A stretch of DNA of 64,000 nucleotides, taken from the NCBI RefSeq assembly GCF_016545825.1, contig NC_052621.1, positions 12,920,199 through 12,984,198 of the forward strand, read 5' to 3'. A program made the position numbers and the translations under genes. Source of the DNA: Eucalyptus grandis. Its lineage: Eukaryota; Streptophyta; Magnoliopsida; Myrtales; Myrtaceae. The notes below the pieces were generated by a model. The model was not told the DNA's origin. It did no database searches and saw only the letters and a list, made by a program, of their open reading frames with translations. Of the stretch, positions 59,094-64,000 are shown piece by piece (the first letter of the stretch is position 1; each line of letters starts with the position of its first letter).

Positions 59094-61562
59094 CTACCTC
59101 ATATCCTCTTTCGCCATTTTGGCGAACAGTTTGCTCATCGAGACACTCGCGAGATCGCCTAGGCTTCCCATGCTGAATTGAGTGGTCGAAGCGCTAGGAT
59201 GAGTGTCCAGATAACCAATCCAATCCGCTCGAGGGGCTAGCTCGCCTTTATCGCTCGGTTTTTCTTCCTTCAATTGGACTTGAAGTGCAGATTCCAGGTT
59301 CCACAGCACGTCTCCCATCTGAGGCCGATCCAGACCGCATTGGGCTAAGCATTTTTCGGCAATCTCCACGAACTTCCAGAGGGACTCTTCACTTGCTTGA
59401 GCCACAAGATGAGGGTCTATGGTTTCTTGGATTCGCCCTCTTTCTCGCCATTTCATTGCCCACTCAACTAAATTCACCTTTTCTCTGGGAAGCGACGGAT
59501 CGATAACCGCTCTACCACAAAGGATTTCAAGCATCACGACCCCGAATGAGTAGACATCTGATTTTTCCGTGAGCTGTTGCCTCGTCAGGTATTCAGGATC
59601 CAGATATCCGAAGCTCCCTTTCACGGCTGTGCTCACGTGCGTCTGGTCGATCTCAGGACCGGTCTTTGACAGCCCGAAATCGGCAACCTTGGCCATCAAA
59701 TTCTCATCCAACAGGATATTTGCCGACTTGACGTCGCGATGGATGATTGCCCTTGTGGAGCCGGTGTGAAGGTAGTGAAGCCCTTTAGCTGACCCAATGC
59801 AAATCTCCAGCCTTTGCTTCCAACTCAGCACGGGACGATCCGAACAGTACAGATGACTCTTAAGGGTCCCGTTTTCCATGAATTCATAGATGATGATCAT
59901 CTCATTCCGTTCGTCGCAATACCCGATCAGCGACACCAGATGGCGGTGACGAAACTGAGACAACATCTCGATTTCTGTACGGAACTCCGTCAGGCCCTGT
60001 TGCGACTTGGATTGGCCCCTCTTCACTGCCACCTTAGTCCCATCTCTGAAAATTCCCTTGTAGACCTTGCCGAAACCTCCCGTCCCTATTATCAAATCTT
60101 CGCTAAAATTATTCGTAGCCTCTTCAATCGCCGTGAATGGGTAGCGATAGCCGAACGTCGAGGTGGAAAATACTGCCAAGCTGTTCGAGTTCTTATCTCC
60201 TGTCTGATTCATGACAAAATTGTCCTCCTTTGAGTGACCCACAGCTGCTAGCTTTCTTCTTCTTCTGCAGACAAAGAAGAGCGCTGAAACGACGACAAGA
60301 ACGATGCAAATCCCGCCGGACAAGCCTGCGATCAGAATGATCTTGCTCCTTGAGTTAGTCTTTAAAGAACCATTCTCGGAATCTGAAGTTTCAAGACTGT
60401 CCTGAGAGTTACTTATCTTCATGATCTCTAGCCCATTGAGGATGGCCATGGGGTAACTACCCTCAGGAGAAGGGCCAACACTAACACTCAGTGCACTACT
60501 GCTGGTGGAACTTGTAATTACATCAAAATAATACGGGCGGCCGATGACATTGGATGTCAGTGTGCTGAGATCGAAACTTCTGTAGGCAAACCAGGAATTG
60601 ATGTAGACGTTGAATAAGAACGACCCCAAAGTAGAATTCACAATGTCGCAGAAGTGGAATCGGACAAGATAATTGAACCCAGCATCGACACTGAAGAGCC
60701 AAGTTATATTGACGTTAAGGTTAGGATCAAGGACCGAATCCAACTTGGTGGCCGTCCCATAGACCGAAGGGGGAGCAATGTTCTCAGTAACATTCCCATT
60801 CTTATAGGTGACAGCTTTAACGTTCGACACAATTGACACCGTACTGTGCTTCAAAAACGTGTCATCCGAGACCCAAAGACGCCACAACGTATCCTTCTGC
60901 GGATGCACAGTTTGATTTCCCATGTTCACTCTCAAAACAGTCTCTAGTGCTTTACTCTGCAAATTCTGATAGTCTCCGGGCATTTCAACGATTCTGGCAC
61001 TGTGAGGGATCAGCTCAATCGGGAGAGAAATGACTTCCAAAGCATTTACAAAGGCGAATGAATCGGTATTGGGCGTGAAAGTAAGAACGAGCTGATTAGT
61101 GGTGATGTTGAATGAGTATTCCTTTACGACTGAGCCCTTGTCTAACTGGAAACCCTCGAGAAGGGTAAAATTCTGTGCGGAGATGGAGAATTTGGCCGTG
61201 CTCAGATTGTACTCTCTATAGACAAAAGGGAAGAAATAGAGGCGAATCAAGTGCCTGCCATTTTCCTTTATCGGAAAAGTGTAACGGGAGGCTTGGTCGA
61301 AGATCCTGGCGGTGAGATACAGAGTCGAATCATAGGAGGATGAAAGAGAACTCGAGTTTGTGTTGGCAAGAATGTTTTGTGCAGTCGAAAGTATATCAGA
61401 GTAGAAGTTATCTGCCAAAAACGTGCGATTACCAACGGATGCATTCCGTGGGGATCCACAGTCTATCAGATAATTATCCAATGGAACAAATCCTGAAGCT
61501 ATACAAATCAAACAGAAGAGGTATGAACATGAGAGGATCAACTGAAAACTCAGATTCCCCAT
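59094..61562 (-). CDS. Malectin-like receptor kinase, CrRLK1L family (At5g24010-like)
   Basis: Plasma-membrane receptor kinase of the FERONIA/THESEUS family that senses cell-wall state or RALF peptides; the ligand of this member is unknown. One exon, 822 residues. Signal peptide at about 1-24 (LILSCSYLFCLICIASG); two malectin-like domains at about 30-385 (YLIDCGSPRN, LIRLYFFPF, YLVRFHFCD, FNVYIN); membrane span 407-433; kinase about 488-765. Kinase residues are intact: GTGGFG (493-498), VAVK (K514), HRDVKSAN (608-615), DFG (628-630), GSFGYLDPEY and QTHVSTAVKG, so it is an RD kinase expected to be active. Numerous N-x-S/T sites occur in the outer part. The lack of introns is typical of this family. 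Confidence 0.97.
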   Translation of the reverse strand: MGNLSFQLILSCSYLFCLICIASGFVPLDNYLIDCGSPRNASVGNRTFLADNFYSDILSTAQNILANTNSSSLSSSYDSTLYLTARIFDQASRYTFPIKENGRHLIRLYFFPFVYREYNLSTAKFSISAQNFTLLEGFQLDKGSVVKEYSFNITTNQLVLTFTPNTDSFAFVNALEVISLPIELIPHSARIVEMPGDYQNLQSKALETVLRVNMGNQTVHPQKDTLWRLWVSDDTFLKHSTVSIVSNVKAVTYKNGNVTENIAPPSVYGTATKLDSVLDPNLNVNITWLFSVDAGFNYLVRFHFCDIVNSTLGSFLFNVYINSWFAYRSFDLSTLTSNVIGRPYYFDVITSSTSSSALSVSVGPSPEGSYPMAILNGLEIMKISNSQDSLETSDSENGSLKTNSRSKIILIAGLSGGICIVLVVVSALFFVCRRRRKLAAVGHSKEDNFVMNQTGDKNSNSLAVFSTSTFGYRYPFTAIEEATNNFSEDLIIGTGGFGKVYKGIFRDGTKVAVKRGQSKSQQGLTEFRTEIEMLSQFRHRHLVSLIGYCDERNEMIIIYEFMENGTLKSHLYCSDRPVLSWKQRLEICIGSAKGLHYLHTGSTRAIIHRDVKSANILLDENLMAKVADFGLSKTGPEIDQTHVSTAVKGSFGYLDPEYLTRQQLTEKSDVYSFGVVMLEILCGRAVIDPSLPREKVNLVEWAMKWRERGRIQETIDPHLVAQASEESLWKFVEIAEKCLAQCGLDRPQMGDVLWNLESALQVQLKEEKPSDKGELAPRADWIGYLDTHPSASTTQFSMGSLGDLASVSMSKLFAKMAKEDMR

Positions 61563-63819
61563 CTTTGGAACAGCTCGGAGAGGTGGATAATGAAAATGGG
61601 CTATTCAAGATGGTTGCAGAACAATTCCCAGGACATGAATTCACGGACCTTGATCATCAAAAGCTGTCGGATAAGTTCAAATAAAACCAGTCAATGGCGA
61701 CAGCTTAAAAAGAATTCGAAGGGCAAGAACTAAAAAGCGAATTCATAGACTTATACACAACCGTTTCCAGGGGCAAGCTATCGAATAAATCGATGAAGAA
61801 CTGATAAGGGGAATCAAGAAAGGATAGAAAGATCACCTGAGCTGACATCAACGTGAAGAGAGATGGAACGGGATTCTAATTAAAGAATAAGGAAAATGAG
61901 CTCCTCAGTCTTCAGCTGATCCATCGAAGTGAATAACAAAAAGCTAGAAAACAAAGCGTAAAGCCGGAGCGGACAAAGCGCAACCACTATAACAAATACA
62001 ATCGACAGCAGCCCGCGTTGTTCCCTCTTGTTCTTTTGCTCATTTCTCTCTTGACTTATTTGACAAGTTCTTGGAATTGGAAAGGAGGAGAAAGAAAAGG
62101 ACAATCATAGAAAGGCGGAAAGTGATAAAGTTGAACGCGTTTGCAATCATGAGAGTTCAAAAAAAGGACAGCTATGGAGGGAAGGTTCGCTCACCTGCAG
62201 CTTGTCCATATGAAGAGAGAGCCCAGAAAAGTCGTTGAACGTTAGATTCCACTGGCGTCCGTATCTGATATTTCTTATTTTAGAACCCTTGAATCAATCT
62301 TTCTTGGTTCTTAGGTAGGACTTTGATGCGTCAATCTCACTGCCCATCATCTAGGACTCTAGGCACTTCCTTTGACCTTAATTTAAAAATCTGTCTTACA
62401 GAAGGTTAAAAAGAAATATCTCCAAGTGCTGGGAATAACAATTTGGATGCGCTATAAACATTGTTTGTCCATGCCATGATTCTGTTTTAGGTGTCAAAGA
62501 TTTTTAATCGATCACTTAAGGATCAAAATTTTTATACATTGTTTACCTCAAATATCAGAAATTCTATGTGGCATGACACTTGTGATGATCCGACACTTGT
62601 ATGGCACTCAATCGATAGATTGAAAAGTTATAACACAAAGTCATAGTATCAAATAAGTCAGAAGTTATGCTATTCAAATGAGTGTTATTTGAAAGTTATG
62701 ACATTTGTGATATTACTATCTTGGGCAGGTTATGATGTTTTTACTTGATTATTCTAATTTCGTGTTTGACTTTATACAAACCAAAACATATAAAGTTGTG
62801 TAGTAGAAGGGTTATTCAATACCAAACCACATATGATAAGTAGTGCGGTCCTACTTTTATATGATTGTACTATGTGGTAACCAACGTTTCAATTACTTCT
62901 GTAACAAGATCAAATTCGTATTCACATTGGACACCTAACGCGATGAGTAAAATATGGGCACTTTTTCAAACGATTATCATGTGAATGATACCCCTCTCGA
63001 GATCATGCTTCTAGATGCATTGAACATTACCGATGATTTGTTTCATCGTGCATCTTAAACTGGAAGATAGGAATTCAACCAAGGACCCCTTCGAAACAAG
63101 GTAAAGCAATTGGTCAACCGCAATTCTCGGGCAACAATTTCTGGTGTATCCAACGCTAGAAATCCTAACAACTACTGATTTACTGACTACATGAATAACC
63201 AAACTGACATCGATAGCCTCAGAGACGCGCACAAAAATAAGTAACGATGGTGCTTCGATAGCAACTTTTTACATAGGTTTTGGTGGTTTTTAAATCGACT
63301 GCTTTCTTCGATAGCATCGTGAAAAGCTAGGAACTTCTGTAAGACACTAGGTACCGATTGGAAAAAAAATTGGTACAGGAGCGAGGCAATGAAGCCAGTC
63401 AAGCGTCGAACGAGTGAGTTGATCCTGTGGGAGGGCACGACGCTGTCGGGACGAAGCTTCCTCAGATTCCTTGGCGATCGCAAGGACAAGAGAGTGCGGG
63501 GGGGTATGAATATGAAAGGGACATCGTACCGGCGTACTTTGTCAGCTGGTGTGCGCATTACGCGGTTTCTTTTCCACACCTATCCGACGGCTCTGCGCAC
63601 TTATCGGGCAAAGTGCGTCTCTTGACCCGTGGAATCTACTCATCCAGTGGGGGACACGGACTTCAAGATTTGCTCTGGTACCTCGTTTTCCCACTGAGCG
63701 TGAAGCACGAGCGTCGTGAATTTCACTATTTGCTTTTCGTGGAAAGTTTAAAGTGGCCAACACTTTGTGTTTCGTGAAGAGACAATGACATTTGATGATT
63801 TTTGAGTTTTTTTTTTGTC
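61563..63819. other. Upstream of the receptor kinase, no other gene recognised
   Basis: The first few hundred bases should hold the RLK leader and promoter. A more GC-rich patch at 63370-63780 has overlapping open frames on both strands (for example 63389-63625 and 63427-63777) with no recognised motif. Confidence 0.45.
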
Positions 63820-64000
63820 AAATGTACAATTGATCCATAATGTTTAATTTATTTAATATGATCATTAAATTTTAACTCGAATGCATAATATTATTAATAA
63901 ACTTTTAATTCATTTAATGTGATATATGAACTTTTGATATATATTTAATTTACTCTTTAAATTATATTAAAATGTTCAATATTTTCCTTCTATCAATTTA
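63820..64000. repeat. Dispersed AT-rich repeat, runs off the window
   Basis: Resembles 26740-26960. It is cut by the window end, so its length and type cannot be judged. Confidence 0.45.

Overview
The window is nuclear DNA from a flowering plant. The introns are GT-AG, intergenic DNA is AT-rich with many small transposons, and four gene neighbours occur in the order I recall for Arabidopsis chromosome 3 near At3g55030-At3g55080: PGPS2, GSTL2, the MAEA/GID9-like gene and a SET-domain gene. The foldback elements with AT-rich arms and GC-rich cores, and nepenthesin-like protease relics, fit a woody core eudicot. Myrtaceae is my guess from general resemblance only; no search was possible.

Layout. 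0-6.3 kb: intergenic, with a 5S-rRNA-containing TRIM (Cassandra-like) broken by a hAT-type MITE. 6.3-10.4 kb (+): phosphatidylglycerophosphate synthase, 7 coding exons. 11.3-14.2 kb (-): lambda glutathione transferase, tail to tail with it, with an in-frame plastid-type leader. 14.5-18.7 kb: three foldback elements. 18.7-23.2 kb (-): a degenerate Ty1-copia element with both LTRs and a primer-binding site. 24.9-25.5 kb (-): a small mitochondrial-type membrane protein. 27.4-33.2 kb (+): MAEA/GID9-like E3 ligase subunit with a SINE in intron 1. 34.3-37.1 kb: a nuclear copy of plastid DNA (ndhK-ndhC to the end of trnV) broken by a second copy of the hAT-type MITE. 38.3-39.9 kb (+): broken aspartic protease relics. 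41.3-51.9 kb (-): a 14-exon plastid-type SET-domain methyltransferase. 52.0-56.1 kb: foldback elements and a copia gag/protease remnant. 57.7-58.0 kb (+): histone H4. 59.1-61.6 kb (-): a CrRLK1L-type malectin-like receptor kinase.

The genes are independent housekeeping or signalling genes (phospholipid synthesis, redox, protein turnover, protein methylation, chromatin, cell-surface signalling), not an operon or pathway cluster. The gene models were built by hand: every internal junction has GT/AG and every reading phase closes. I found no previously undescribed system. The most interesting material is the nested transposon history, the split plastid insertion with an unidentified 0.5-kb filler, and small structural variants inside genes (a 223-bp tandem repeat in an intron, a duplicated micro-exon, alternative starts).
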